Assembly: GCA_032871835.1 (NCBI GenBank)
Contig: CM065295.1
Span: 21,276,501 to 21,340,500, forward strand
DNA length: 64,000 bases
Direction of reading: 5' to 3'
Source: Dipteronia dyeriana
Lineage: Eukaryota; Streptophyta; Magnoliopsida; Sapindales; Sapindaceae
Part shown: piece after piece, positions 23,700 to 36,620 of the stretch
Layout: the number at the start of each line of letters is the position of its first letter
Numbering within the stretch: the stretch's first letter is position 1
Notes under the pieces: model-generated
The model's input: the letters and a program-made list of their open reading frames with translations, nothing else
Databases searched by the model: none
What the model was told of the DNA's origin: nothing
Program-made: the position numbers and the translations under genes

Positions 23700-25813
23700 A
23701 TACAAATATCAATTATTAAAAATGAAATCAACAATGCAATTATCAAAGTCACAATAAAATCGTTACCTCCATTTCCAAGTATCCAATCATGGCTGTAAAC
23801 TATGGCTTCTACTACATTTGGAAGAAGTGAACTCCAGAATTGATCAAGAACCCGACCACCCATGCTAAATACTGATTCATATGCCGCTGTAGATATTGGA
23901 ATGCTTAAAACATCACGAGCCATGGCAGCAAGTTCAGGATAATGAGGTTCATTGCCCTTCCAAAAGTCTAAAATGTTTAAATCAATTGATCTTTCAAGTC
24001 TTCTCTCCTCCAAATACAAATCCAATTGTGTCCTTTGAATATCAACAATATCACCGTTGATATTATTATCAAAGTCCTACACATGTGTAATTAAAACATT
24101 AAAGCAAAAAAGTTATCACTATAAACAAATATTGATTAAATAAACAAAGAATTTATTACTAGTAAAACAAGATCAAGATCATTTACTCTTTGTCTTCTGC
24201 TAGAAGTACTAGGATGAGATGGTGGAGATGGCCTAATGGTAGATCATCCAGATGAGATATTCACATACTCATTAAACAAAACAAACAATTTTCGCTTAAC
24301 TTCTTCCTATTGCTTTGATTTAGCACCATACAATCTCTCATAAACAAACATCACAAACTCCATTTTGTAACGAGGATCCAAAATAACTATTGCTAAAATA
24401 GTGGAAAAATCATACCAATACTTGTGGAACTTGGTATACATTTGATTTGACATCGCTTTGAAGAATGGATCATCACTTGCTAAGTTTTGCATCAAAGTCA
24501 AATAAGTGATAAACACCTTAGGCATGTACAAATTTGAAGTGGGATATTTTGTTCCCGAAAAAAGATTAGTAGTGTCATAAAAATGACACAAAAACTTGTA
24601 AAGTTTTTCAACATTTTTCCACTCACTTTCAGAAGGGCAATGCTTGTAATTACTATCAGCCAACTCTAATGCAGTCCAAGCAAGTCGATAATAAATAACA
24701 CTATCAAGCATAAGGTAAGTGGAATTCAATCTAGTAGGAACATCTTGCCTTAAACCCCTTTTAGAATCTATATGAACTCACTTGATAAACTCTATAAACC
24801 TTTGCTTCCTAGTTTGCGAAGCTCTCGCATATTTCACACTCACACGAACCTAATGGACAACACCATTTATTTTCTTTAATCCATCTTGAACAATCAAATT
24901 AATGATACGAGCACAACAACGAATATGCAGGAATTCTCCTTCACATAAAAGTGTTTTGTTTATGTTCAAATAATTTTTCAAATTATGCACTAATGAATTA
25001 TTGGATGAAACATTGTCCAAAGTAATCGAAAAAATTTTGTTCTCAATTTTCCACGCACACAACAATATCTTAATTTTATCCACTAAAGAAACCCCATCAC
25101 TTGGAGGTGGCATAAAGCAAAAGCTCAATTCTTTTTTTTTGAAGAACCCAATTTTTATCAATATAATGTGTCGTGAGACATGTAACCATCAGTGGCTATG
25201 GAAGTCCATAAATCAGATTTTAGACATATTCTACCAGGAGCTTCTTCTAGCAATGTCTTGACTTTAGTTTCTTCAATACCATACAGGTTCAATACATCCG
25301 CTTTCGCTGTATTCCTAGACACCATATGGAACTTATCTGTGCAATATCCAATCATTCTTCTAACACCCGACCACTCAACAGACGAAAAAAGGTAAATCAT
25401 GAAAAACAATAGTTTCAGCTACTGTTGTTCTAAATTCATTTTGACTTTTCGGATTGGAAACTGTCATGTTGGAAAATTTATTATTATTTTTCAATAACAT
25501 TTGACGAGGGTCATGCATTATTATCTTAGGACATTGAAACTCTATATGATGTTTCATGTTACCTGTACCATGAGTGCCTTCACAATGTACTGTTTTCCAT
25601 AATATTTGCATTTACATTGTTTTTTTCCCTGTGCATTTTTCCTACAATCACAAACGAAGGCCACACAGCGGAAGTGCGCTTTCTTTTTCGACCTTGACCA
25701 CTCTCAATCGGAGTATTAGACCTGCTATTTGCCTCCATTGGCTCTATAGTGTCATTGCCTTCCTCTCCCTCTTCCAAACTTGGAATAACGTTATTGTTTG
25801 AACTTGAATCCAT
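23700..25813 (-). pseudogene. hAT transposase (BED finger, hAT-C dimerisation), broken
   Basis: Starts at about 25813 with an acidic/Ser N-terminus and a basic GRKRKRTSAVW stretch. A BED-type zinc finger (HCEGTHGTGNMKHHI) follows near 25560. The catalytic domain shows SDLWTS (first Asp) at about 25180 and LDNVSSN (second Asp) near 25010, then a Cys-rich HIRCCARIINL. The C-terminal hAT dimerisation domain near 23760-23950 reads YPELAAMARDVLSIPIS and AYESVFSMGGRVLD. Frame changes near 25160, 25390 and 25590, plus gaps between blocks, show that it cannot make one protein. Related to RICESLEEPER/DAYSLEEPER-like plant hATs. Confidence 0.88.
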
Positions 25814-26406
25814 AGATTTTGCTGTAAAACAACATATAAATTTAATAATTCAGTGAAGGACATGAGTATACAACACGAACTCACTAACAAAAAAAAAAAG
25901 AATTGATAGGCTGATAGCTCTATAAATCCTTATTCAACACATTTCAAAACTTCTAAAAAAATGCAATCCTAATGAGTTCCAACAGACCTCAATTCTTCAA
26001 AAACCTAAATGAGGATAATCAAATCAGTACATTTTACACAAATATTTTACGCCTAAGGTTGCAGATACATTTTACGCCTTTAGTAAATTCACTCTCAAAT
26101 CAATGTCATGTGTATAGAACACCCTAGATACCTTGGGTTGGATCTGGCCCTAAGAGGATATCTCAAAAAGGCATTACTAGATGATTGAAGCAAGGTATAG
26201 GAATGCGTTAGGAGAAGATCTAAAAACAAAAATAGGAACTCAAAAAGGCATGTCATATTAACAAATATCATATTAATAAAATCCATCTTTGCTTCAATCG
26301 TGGCAAAGGTTTGGCCTAGACAGAATCATGATTGAAGAAAATGGATAAAAGGCATTTTGTTTCCTTTGAAATTCCTTGTGCAAACCTAGGGAAAGTAGAA
26401 CACAAA

Positions 26407-27256
26407 GGGCATGTTTGGCACACCGGATTGGACTAGGATTGGACAATTTTAGTCCCAATCCGGTGTTTGGCATCGTTTTGGACAAGAGATTACAAATCCC
26501 ATAAACAAATTTAGTCCTATGATCATGGGACTAAATAAACCCAACACCCACCCCACCTCTATTTATCCCAGGACTATTTCTCACTGCTTGCTCCCTCCAT
26601 CGGTGACCACCACATGACATCCACACGCCTCCATCTTCCGTCGGCCATCACACCTCTCACTGTCATTGTTCCGACCGTCTTCGCTACCACTACTTTTGAT
26701 ACATATCGGTGCGATCTCCTCTCACCATAGCAGATCTAAAAAAATTTTCCAAAATTTTTGTAATAGATAAATGAGAGAAAGAGAGGCGAGGAAAGAGAAG
26801 GGGACGATTTAAATTATCTCTTGATAACAAAGGAAGAGAAAGAGATGGGAAGAGATAAAGATGGTGATAGTTGATTGTTGGATTTGTGAAAGAAAATCTT
26901 TGATCAGAGAGGCGTTATGAGAAAAAAAAAGAGAAAGAAAACAGAGGAGAAGATGAAGAAGTGAGATGTTGATCGAGGATGTGGGTGGAGTGGGTGTGGG
27001 TTGGTGAAGTGATTGATGTTTATAATTTTTTTTAATATAATTTTTTTATTTTGTCTAATCCTAGACTTTACCCAAACACATGATTGGATAATCTTAGTCC
27101 AATCCTTTATTTCTCCAAACACGATATAGCATTAATTTAATCCAATCCAATCCAATATAATCCAATCCAATCCAATTCAATCTAATCCCAGTCCCATCTT
27201 AATCCAATCCAATCCCATCAAATAGTCCAATCCAATCACATGTACCAAACGTTGCC
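26407..27256. mobile_element. PIF/Harbinger-type element, copy 2 (850 bp)
   Basis: Begins GGGCATGTTTGGCACACCGG and ends CCAAACGTTGCC, with AAA on both sides (26404-26406, 27257-27259). The left 80 bp match copy 1 at 22913 very closely, and the right end has the same run of ATCCAATCC words. Sits in the upstream part of hAT 1, so it is younger than that hAT. Confidence 0.85.
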
Positions 27257-28755
27257 AAACAGACCAGTACACCACGCAGAATCAGATTAAATAGACTATT
27301 TTTTCGACAAAAAGAAGAAACCAAGAATGCTAAAAAGGAAAACTATTTTTTCTACAAAATTTTTTTTCGATAGATTAAAGAGTGATCATAAGTGGTAGAG
27401 CTTTAATTACTGCTTCAAAATCTCAGTAGCAGAGCCGGTGAGGGAGAGCCGCAACCAAGCAAAGGGTGAGCTGGTGAGGGAGACGAGCAACCAAGCAACG
27501 ATTGACGATGGCAACGATGAGGGAGAGCCGAATGAGAGGTAGGCGATCTGGCGGTGAGAGTTTGAGAGTAGTTAGGGTTTGGGAATGAGTGAATGACAGT
27601 AATTGAGAGTAGTTAGGTTTGGGAGCAATCTGAATTCTGATTTGAGAGTAGTTAGGGTTTGTGAGAGACTTAAAAGAATGATTAGATAGTATGCTAAAAT
27701 TCATTTGTAACTCCCATAATAATAACAATTATAAATGTATCTATATGACTATACGGGTTAAACGGGTCACCCGCGAACCCGTTTATCCAAACCCGACACG
27801 ACCCATATAATGAACGGGTTAAACAGGTTGACCAGATTACAACCCGAACCCGTTTTGAAGCCAACCCAACCCGTTTATTGACCTCAGGTTCGTGTCGTAA
27901 TGGCGGGTTATGGGTCAATTTTGTCGGTTCTGCATACATATGGGATAAAATAATACCACCTCCACCTAATGGTGTCCACGTTTCGGTTTCGGTTCGGTTC
28001 GGTTTCGGTTTCGGTTTCGAACCGCCGGTTTCGGTTCCGTGGAAAGGCCGAACCGTAACCGTAACCAGAATAGGTCGGTTTTGGGCGGTTTCTGAACCGG
28101 CGGTTTTCGGTTCGGTTTCGGTTTCGGTTCGTTCGGTTTTTTTTTTTTTTTTTACAAAAATTATTATATATATTATTTTATATACATTTAATTTATAAAT
28201 ATATACATATGTTTTTTTAAATGAAACTATACAACTAATATTTGTACTTTTATATACACATAAATGTGATTTTGTTCTATACAAGTATATACAACTAATA
28301 GTCTAATTACTAATACAAAATTACAAATTGATAAACTTAAAATTTAAAAAATGGCCAAACATTTTTATTTGTAATCAAATTTCATTTACAATGTCTATAT
28401 TTTAAATATTCACATAAAATATGAAATACAATTATTTAAATATACAATTGAATCGTTGAACTATTTAACAATGAATGTGTAAAAATAAAAGAAATTGACA
28501 TTAATTAATAAGTAAAAATTTACAATTGCATCTAAATTTTATATAAAAAAATTAGAAGTTAGCCTTAATTGAATATAAAATCTAACAAAGTTCAAATAAC
28601 ACATTGAAAAAAGAAAAAATTAGCCTTGCACTTAATGTTGACCACAATTAAGCTGCCTACGTATCCTCCGCCAATGTAGAGGAATCAAAGGCCACGTAGT
28701 TCTTTTACCTGTAGTGGGATAGTCGGTGTTAGTGGTTGGAAGATTTGAACAGAAT

Positions 28756-30973
28756 CTATTCGCTGCCTTCTGTTCCCGTGGTTTGATCATCTTCGAAGAA
28801 ATCATTCACTATTTCTGGCTCGAGTTCTTGTTGTCTAAATTTCGCCTTTGTCCAATCATCAACACATGCTTGGGCTTCAAGTGATTGTGGACACAGAACC
28901 GGCCGTCTTGGATCCAAAATATTTCCACCTGCACAAAATTCTTGTTCCACAGCAACGGTAGAAACCGGTGTTCCAAGAATTTGTTTGGCAATAATAGCCA
29001 AAATTGGATATTCTTGTTCATAATCCTTCCACCAACCCTGGATACTAAATTTATCTTCTAAAAATACATGATTGGCTTCTAAAAATCGGTCAAGCTCAGA
29101 ATGTGTGTTAGAGGATGAAGAAGATGCTCGTAACTTTTTGGCTCTTTGGGAAAACAATCGATCCCCTAAACCCTTTAATTTAAATTGTGAGGAACTGGTA
29201 GTACCATCAGATGTCGGTTGGGGTTGTGAAACCGATATGTTCAAAGACGGACCATATATTTTAAGATATTCATCATATAATTCATATAGTAAAGTCTTAA
29301 CGGAATTACAACAACTAAGAACATCAGTTTCTATTCCTAAACTATTGTAGTAATGAGTTAAATAATCTTGCAAACATTCTAATTTAAAGCGGGGATCAAA
29401 ACAAGATGCAAGCAAATAAATATTTGGAATATCCTTATAATACTGTATCCATTTTTTTTTCATTGCAGCAACACATTGACTCAATTGAACATCTAATTCA
29501 CAGTCACTAAATGCACCAGCAATATTAACACTTTGAACAAGAAATAAATGAGTAGTGGGATAGTAAATACCAGATAAAGCATTGGTAGCATCATTAAAAA
29601 CACGTAACAATTCAAGAATTTTTATACATACATCTCAATGCTTCAATTGAAGCGAAATTGAAGGAACGTTATAAGTAATAAAAGAAACTAATATTTCCTT
29701 ATATTCAACACTTTCATTAAGCAACTTATAAGTAGAATTCCAACGAGTACTAATATCTCGAGAAAATTTTATGGGACGCCTATTATTTTGAGAACAAAAT
29801 TTCAACCATTGTTTTTGGATTTTGTTATGCGTCCAGATATAATTAATACTATCTCTAATTGGTCTAATATAAACAGAAAGAATTTGTAATCCAGGTTGAA
29901 CACACAAATTTAAAACATGACATGCACATCGTTGATGAAATAATTTACCCCCAAAATAGGGATTGCATAATTCCTTTAACATAGGAATAGATGCGGTATT
30001 GCTTGCCGCATTATCAAAACCAATTGCAAAAATTTTGTTTTAGATATGAAACTCTTCAAAAATAATTTTAAGGTGTCGAAAAATATTATGAGCTGTATGT
30101 GACTCATCGAAAACACGAAATGCAATAATTCTTTTTTGCATGTTCCAATTATTATCAATATAATGACATGTCACACCCATGTAATGGCGGCTACCAAAAT
30201 TATCGGTCCATATGTCAGCACATACAGAAACGCGACCTTGATATTGGAAAAAAAAATATTTCAATTTGTGTTTTTTTTTTTGTAAATGAAAAACAGTGCA
30301 TGTGTGAGAGTGACTCTAGGAACATGTTGCATTGGAGGATTTAATGCAGTTTGACGATAATTAACAAAACCAACTTTCTCACAAAAACTAAAAGGTAAGT
30401 GTTCTACTGCAACCATTGTTGCTAATTCTTCATTATTTTTTTCAGACGTATAATGAAATAATTGATTGGTAGAGGTACCATACCTGGATATTTTCCCTTG
30501 GTTACTAGCTTTCACCAATTCGGATGGATGATTTCTTTTAACATGGTTCTAATACGTGCCATATCCAAAGGACTTAACGACCTTATATGTTTTGGGGCAG
30601 TAGTTGCACATGATTTTGATTGTTCCATCATCTAACTAAATTTTCTTCATATGCACTCTGAAGAGATCGGACTTCAACGGCTTTTCTTCTTCATCTGCAT
30701 CAAATTCATCTGAACGGGGTGGCATAGTAGAAGGGGTAGATATATTTTCATTACTAATGGGGATATTGGGATTTGGCTCAGCAACAAAGGGGGGGGGGGG
30801 GGGGGGGGGGGGGGATTAAGAGGGGGATTGGATTCAAAATGACTTTGAAGGAACTCGTGGTAAAGTCGGTCATCGTAATTGACGTCTTCACTTTCGTGTT
30901 CCAACAAATTTTGCAATGGACCCTTTCCTCTGTCCAAATTTGTAGGACATGAACCTTCTCCCCCACTTGCCAT
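28756..30973 (-). pseudogene. hAT transposase (Ac/Tag1-like), broken
   Basis: Start at 30973 (MASGGEGSC). A proline stretch encoded by a 26-base G run follows, then a BED finger with CNYCPKTY and HVKRNH near 30530-30610. The catalytic part shows CADIWTDNFG (30200s), IGFDNAASNT (30010s, with a TAA-disrupted approach) and RCACHVLNL (29920s). The long terminal frame 28756-29610 is intact and ends in the dimerisation domain: WWKDYEQEYPILAIIAKQIL and VEQEFCAGGNILDPRR. Stops or frame changes separate the blocks, so it is inactive, but the last 284 residues are open. Confidence 0.9.
30789..30814. repeat. 26-base poly-G run
   Basis: Uninterrupted run of 26 G on the plus strand, read as CCC proline codons in the hAT 2 transposase N-terminus. 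Such a tract is prone to slippage and sequencing error, so its length is uncertain. Confidence 0.9.
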
Positions 30974-31677
30974 TAAAAAATTAATTATAAATACTAATTG
31001 AAAAATATATATAATTGTAAGTAAATAATATATTATTAAAAAAATGGAAGAAATATATGTTTTTTAATTAATATGAGAAATGAGAATAAAATAAAATTGT
31101 TGAATGTAGAGAGAATTTAGAATTTGAGATTGAGAGAGATTGAGAGAAGGTGGGAGTGGTGTGAAGAAGAATGAATTGGGGGGGGGGTAAACAATATGAT
31201 CGTTGGGCGTTGGGAACAAAAAAGAAAGATGACCGTTGTTCAACGGTCATCATCCTCCAATGCCCAACGGTCATTTAATTTTTTTTTTCTGAAATGCTGC
31301 CACGTGTCAGCATTTCATTGGTTTTTTTTATTTTTTTTATTTCGAAACCGGCAGTTAAACCGTCGGTTTAATCGGCGGTTTTTGGTCGGTTTTTCATATC
31401 CCATAACCGTAACCGAACCGCCGGATCCTGTTTTCAACCGGTTTTGTAACCGACGGTTTTGGTTTTGTAACCGACGGTTTCGGTTTTAGTTTCAGTTTCC
31501 AGAGTCCGATTTCGGTTCGGTTTCGGTTCGGTTTCGAACGGTTTAACCGAACCGTGGACACCTCTAACTCCACCCTTGTTATTATCAGTACCAGGACTAT
31601 TTGTGCGTGGACCCCACCTTAATTAATTAATTTATCAATTTTACACCACTAAACCCACCATTCCACCGATCACCAAA

Positions 31678-31711
<34 letters not shown>

Positions 31712-32491
31712 TTCAACCTCATTCAACACTGCTCTCACTGCACTTTCATCAAATTTCGAACGATCTTCAACTTCAATTTTTTTTCTTTTGTGCATCATGG
31801 CAAAGTTTGTATATTTGTTTCTGTTTTTATAAAATCGCCAAGCTATTTTTTCTATATTCTGTGAAGTTCAAATTGTGTTTGAGTGGAGGATTTAAGTGTG
31901 TTGATTGATAATGATCTGGTTGGAGATGATGTGGATTTGTTAAATTGTTGAAGGATATGTGTTTGGATCTGGATTGGTGAAATTTTTTTGGATCTGCATT
32001 TATTTCATCGAACTAATTTTTGGATTTGGATTTATTGTTGAAGATTTATGATTATTGATGATCTGGGTGATGCTGACAGTGGCATTGACATGTTGTGTTT
32101 TTCCTTTAAGCAGTTTTATTATTTTAAGGAGCGGATTTGAAAGTGGAACTGAGTTGTTCCAGTTTTTATTTGTGTACAATGTAAAAAATGGTCATTGTTG
32201 TGGACTATCACCTGTTTTGATTTTAATCAACGATTTGCCAAGGATGACCAAAATGATTTGGGTTTGTCAAATTTTTGGATCTGAATATTTAGTCCAACCA
32301 AATAAAATATAACATTAATTCAGTCCAGTCTCATGTTTTCTCAAACACATCATAGTATTAATTTAGTCCAGTTCAGTCTAGTCCAGTCCAATCTCATATA
32401 ATCTCAATCCCATCTTAATCTAGTCCAATCCTATGAAATAGTCCAATCCAATCCCGCGCATCAAACGTGCCCTAAGACTCTAAAAGACTTA

Positions 32492-33208
32492 GGCCCAAGT
32501 TTGACATTACTGTACTGTGGGGAGAACTGTTTTTGAAATTGTTGTGGGGAGAATTGCTTTTGGAATTGTTGTGTGAAGAATCACCTGAGTGTTTGGTAAA
32601 CTGATTTTCAAAAGTGTTGTGAGAACTAAAAGCAATTTCAATGTGTTTGATAAACTGAAGCAAAAAGTGTTGTGAGTGTGTAAAATTACTAAAAGGACAT
32701 AGACATCTAAATGATGCTAATGTGCTATACTTTACATTTTTTTTTGTTTATTTGTGTTTAGTGTTAAGGGTTATATAACTACAGTACTTTATTGAATTAA
32801 TTATCCCCATTTTTATTCTATTTTATTGAATTAATTAACCCAATTTATTTATTTTATTTCTTTTTTATTTTACTTTATCGAATTAATTATCTCTATTTTT
32901 TTAGTATATTTATGACAACATTTTTTTTTGTACATAAATGTTAGTCCAATTTTTTTTTTGTAAATTTTGTTAAAGGTAAGGATAAAGTTGGAAAGTTTGT
33001 AAAATTTCATTTAATATCACTGTAGCGCGTTTTCTAAAAGCAGAAGTAAAAATCCAAAAGCATGTATTTATAGCTTTTCAAAAACTCAGTTGGGAGAAAC
33101 TAAAAGTGACCAAAAGCACTTCCCCATGATTTTACCAAACACCCTGTCTTTGGTCTAGAATCACTTTTGACCCTAAAAGCAGCTGGAGAAGCAATGCCAA
33201 ACTGGACC
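32492..33208. mobile_element. PIF/Harbinger-type MITE (717 bp)
   Basis: Ends GGCCCAAGTTTGACATT and, on the other strand, GGTCCAGTTTGGCATT; target duplication TTA at 32489-32491 and 33209-33211. Interior non-coding. Only 16 bp of viral sequence separates it from PIF copy 1. Confidence 0.88.
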
Positions 33209-33211
33209 TTA

Positions 33212-35950
33212 ATAAAAGCGAATTACAAGGTCTATAATGGAAACTACCCGAATTAGAAAGCCAAGAGATAGAATTACCCGAAAACAATAACATCTTTATT
33301 AATAATGAAAACCAAACGTTTCAAAAATTTAGTAATTATAGAAAACAAGGAAATATAGTAATAACATAAAAAGATTTTGATGATTAAGTAAATATATTAC
33401 ACTTAGAACAAAAAATAAATAATAAAAAAACACTTTGAAAACAAAGATCAGATAATAGAATTAATATTTAAAAATCCTTACAGTTATTACAAGAAGATAT
33501 ATTTAAAAACCTTTGTAACAATCTCGAATTAGAAGACAGTGAAGTAGATAACATTTTAATTGAAAAAATGGATTTTGAACATCTAAGAGATAATTTACAA
33601 AATATATATTACATAGAAGATGAAATATTTGTACGAGAAGATAAACCAAAAACAAAGGTAGGAGAAGGTGGTAGTAGATGAACAATGAATGTCTCTGATG
33701 TGGATGACCTCCTTGAATCAAGAATAGATGAAAATTTAGAAATCAGAGGAAAAAAATATTCAAAAGAACAATACAAAGATTATAAAGACACTGAAAGTAT
33801 ATATAAAGCTAAAACCAAATTAGAAAAACGGAGAAAAGAACTCGAAGTTAAAGATATATTAATTTTAAGTTTGTAAGGTCATAAACCCAGTTAATGGAAG
33901 CGTATATTTAATAAGTGGGAAGGAAATTTGATTCGACATTCTATGGAAGCTTTGAATACGATTGTAGATTATAAAGACAAACTAGTATATTTATAAAGCA
34001 GTCTAGAATATAGCGAAAATCAAATTTATTTAGTGCGGAGATAATTCATGAAAAATGACAAAAAAAAAAGGAAGCTAGAATTAGATGAATTCAAAATAAA
34101 CATAACAATATTAAGTTTTATAGATAAAATTAGAAAATGTATTTTAGGATCGTCTATGGAAGAAACCAACTATACACAAGGAAATTAAAGCAATAAGAAG
34201 CTTAGAACAATTAAAAATATGTGATTTATAATATTTTAATTATTATGTAAATTTGTTTTATAAAAACTAGAGCCAAATAGATATACCATATGATGAAAAG
34301 TTGTTAATGAAATTTGTAACAAAATTACATGGAAAAATAGGAGAAAGACTTATCAGAATGGTTTAAAAGTAAAAGAGAAGAATGACTATTTTCTTAATAC
34401 CTGCCGTAAAAATTATTAAGTAAAGAATTGGAGAATTGTGTGACGAAGAAAAACTTAGAAGACAAGCACAACAATAGTTTAGTAAAATGTGTATAGACTT
34501 ATATGAAGTACCCACATTAGGTTGTGGCATAACAAGAAATTATAGACATAAGTTCAAAAAATATAAAAATAAAAAGAACAAAAAAGATAGTTATAAAAAA
34601 CCTTATAAAAAGAAATTTGTTAAATACGTCTATAACAAAGATAGAGTTAAAAAAGCTGTTAAAAAAGGAAAAAAAAAGGTTTAAAAAGAAAAAATCATAA
34701 AGGTTGCAAGTGTTACTTACGTGTGGAATGATACGACACATTAAACTTAATTGTCCAAAAACAAAGAAAATCAATGCTAACATTTTAGAGTAAATACCAG
34801 AAGAAGACTATATAGAAAATATAGAAGAAGTTGTCAATATATACGAATTGTCAGATAGTGACAGTATATGTATAATTAACGAAAGCAGAGAAGAATCTAG
34901 TGATATAGAAGAATTAGGATCAGACAGAGTTTGAAAATAATAAATCTAGATCAGATATAAACATTCATGAAGAAGCAGTCTCATTCCTAGGAAAAATTGT
35001 AGGACATGTATCACAAAATTTATTAAGGGATACAAAAATGAAAATCTCTATTACTGCAGTAAATGTGTAGAAACATACGAAGTAAATTGTGCCGGAAGCA
35101 AACTTATCCTAATAGATGTAGAAATCCATTATAAATCTATAAAGGGTAAACACTAAAGCTATGATAGGCACCGGAGCAAATAAAAGCATTATTCATGAAA
35201 GCCTAGCCATAGACGAATTTAGAACTAAGTTAAGAGCAGATATATTGTATGGTACGCTGTTACACATAATAGACCGTATAATAAGCATACCTACTAGGAT
35301 CGATGGTAAAGTACATAATCTACCTAAAACTTTAGTAACAAAACATATTAGTAATTATAAGTTTATTTTAGGTTTAAATTTCATACTTGGGAATGGTGGA
35401 AATATGTTAATTACACCAAATGGTGTTAACTTCTTTAAGAAAATCAACATTTATTCGACCAAAGCTTTAAAGTCAAAATATCCTGCATATAAAGAAAGTC
35501 ACCAATATAGAAAAATTGATAGATTTAGAATATTTCGATTCATTATTAGAAAATTCAATGATAGAATTAGAATCTGATCAAGTCTTAAGTAATGAAGATA
35601 TAGAAGAATCCTTAAAGAAGAATGCATAGTTACAAAAACAGTAGACTGTTTAGAATGCAATATTTGGCCTACAAAAATAAAAAATAAGATAGAAGAATTA
35701 GAAAAATTTTAAATTATAAACTATAACCCAATAAACAAAAATAGTACAGAAGTTTATAAACTAGAAATCATAAATCCCGATATTATTATAATAACTCAAG
35801 ATTTACCATATAGCCTAGATGATAGAAAAGAATGTCAAATGCATATTAAAAAACTCTTAGAATTCGGAGCAATAAGAAAAAACACTAGTTGACATAAAAG
35901 CCCACCATTCATAGTAAGCAATCATAGTGAACAGAAAAGAGAGATGCACA
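33212..35950 (+). pseudogene. Endogenous pararetrovirus, coat/protease/RT region
   Basis: Continues the viral polyprotein. The order is an acidic coat-protein-like part (33212-34440), a Lys/Tyr-rich basic tail (34520-34680) and a CCHC knuckle at about 34703-34755 that is split by a frame change. A retroviral-type aspartic protease (35161-35470) follows, and then the start of a reverse transcriptase (35760-35930) up to the segment ahead of its first catalytic block. In the protease the residue where the catalytic Asp is expected is Gly (IGTGA). The RT core, RNase H and 3' part are missing. The frame has many stops. Domain order fits Petuvirus-like Caulimoviridae. Confidence 0.75.
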
Positions 35951-36012
35951 TATGCAGTAAAATATAAGGTTTGAACATAAATCGGAACATACCTTTCAAG
36001 ATCCCATGTACA
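35950..36012 (-). repeat. Inverted copy of the pararetrovirus leader
   Basis: On the minus strand this reads ATGTTCAAACCTTATATTTT with its surroundings, matching 10925-10995 (ATGTTCAAACCTTATGTTTT). The viral element thus ends in an inverted piece of its own leader, joined directly to the truncated RT. Confidence 0.75.
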
Positions 36013-36231
36013 GTATTTGATAAAACCTTCATCACATCTATCAACCTTATCTCATAAGGTTTAATCTCTTAATTGAATTCTATATATTGATCAATAAATG
36101 AAGTTTAATTCTACATATACTTATGTCAAAATCTTAAAAATAATAATAATCTAATTTAATCCATAGATATTTGGTCGGGAATTGATGAACAACCAATATT
36201 AGTGTTTAAAAGTATCAAATAGAAATTAAAA

Positions 36232-36303
36232 TGGGGCGTGGCCAAACGGTAAGGCAACAGGTTTTGGTCCCACTATTCGGAGGTTCGAATCCTTCCGTCC
36301 CAG
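36232..36303 (+). tRNA. trnQ-UUG: Plastid-derived tRNA-Gln (UUG), decayed nuclear copy 1
   Basis: 72-nt cloverleaf-like sequence starting TGGGGCGTGGCC, anticodon loop TTTTGGT (anticodon TTG), T arm GGAGGTTCGAATCC, ending CCGTCCCAG. It matches the plastid trnQ-UUG and its usual upstream spacer. Three differences from the common plastid form are G-to-A changes; two of them break pairs in the anticodon stem. A nuclear plastid insert (NUPT), probably not functional. Confidence 0.85.
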
Positions 36304-36620
36304 AACGACATCTTATATATATCCGAATATCAGACTCTAAATATTTTTTTGAGAAATAATTGACGGTGACATGAAGACTCTCACCAAATCTCACAACAAC
36401 AATCTCAAATGAATCTATACTGTTTGATAAAACCTTCATCACATCTATCAACCTTATCTCATAAAGTTTAATATCTTAATTGAATTATATTTAAAGATTA
36501 ATAAATAGAGCTTAATTCTATATCTGTTTGTGTCAAAATCTTTTTTAAAAAATAATCTAAAGGTCGGGAATTAGTGAACAACCAATATTAATGTTTATTA
36601 GTATCGAATAGAAATTAAAA

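Larger units (their letters stand above)
23032..27932 (-). mobile_element. hAT transposon 1 (4.9 kb)
   Basis: 8-bp duplication CATACATA at 23024-23031 and 27933-27940, exact. Ends TAGGGCTGACA (left) and CAGAACCGACA (right, other strand). Subterminal zones of about 250 bp are packed with ACGGGTT / AACCCG words. Carries a broken minus-strand BED-finger hAT transposase, and in its upstream part a second copy of the PIF-family element. Confidence 0.92.
27967..31566 (-). mobile_element. hAT transposon 2 (3.6 kb)
   Basis: Ends TAATGGTGTCCACG and TAGAGGTGTCCACG (other strand). Flanking 8-mers CCTCCACC (27959-27966) and ACTCCACC (31567-31574), 7 of 8 alike. Subterminal CGGTTTCGGTTCGG words are dense at both ends. 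Contains a broken minus-strand transposase. Confidence 0.9.
22913..32472. mobile_element. PIF/Harbinger-type element, copy 1, expanded by two hAT insertions
   Basis: Left end GGGCATGTTTGGCGC; right end on the other strand GGGCACGTTTGATGCGC. Target duplication TAA at 22910-22912 and 32473-32475. Its own sequence is only 22913-23031, a short piece 27941-27966, and 31575-32472, about 1.0 kb in all, close to copy 2 (850 bp). The rest is two hAT elements, each with its own 8-bp duplication. Own sequence is non-coding with many ATCCAATCC words and a TC microsatellite (31678-31711). Confidence 0.85.

Noticed and set aside
27878..28198. 106-codon frame rich in Val/Ser/Phe
   Set aside because: Produced by the GGTTTCGG subterminal repeats of hAT 2; no protein feature.
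22913..32472. A single 9.6-kb autonomous PIF/Harbinger transposon
   Set aside because: The only transposases inside are hAT type and each lies within its own 8-bp duplication; the PIF part proper is about 1 kb and non-coding.
36215..36451. 78-codon minus-strand frame over the trnQ copy
   Set aside because: It is the antisense of the plastid-derived tRNA sequence; similar shadow frames occur over any trnQ.
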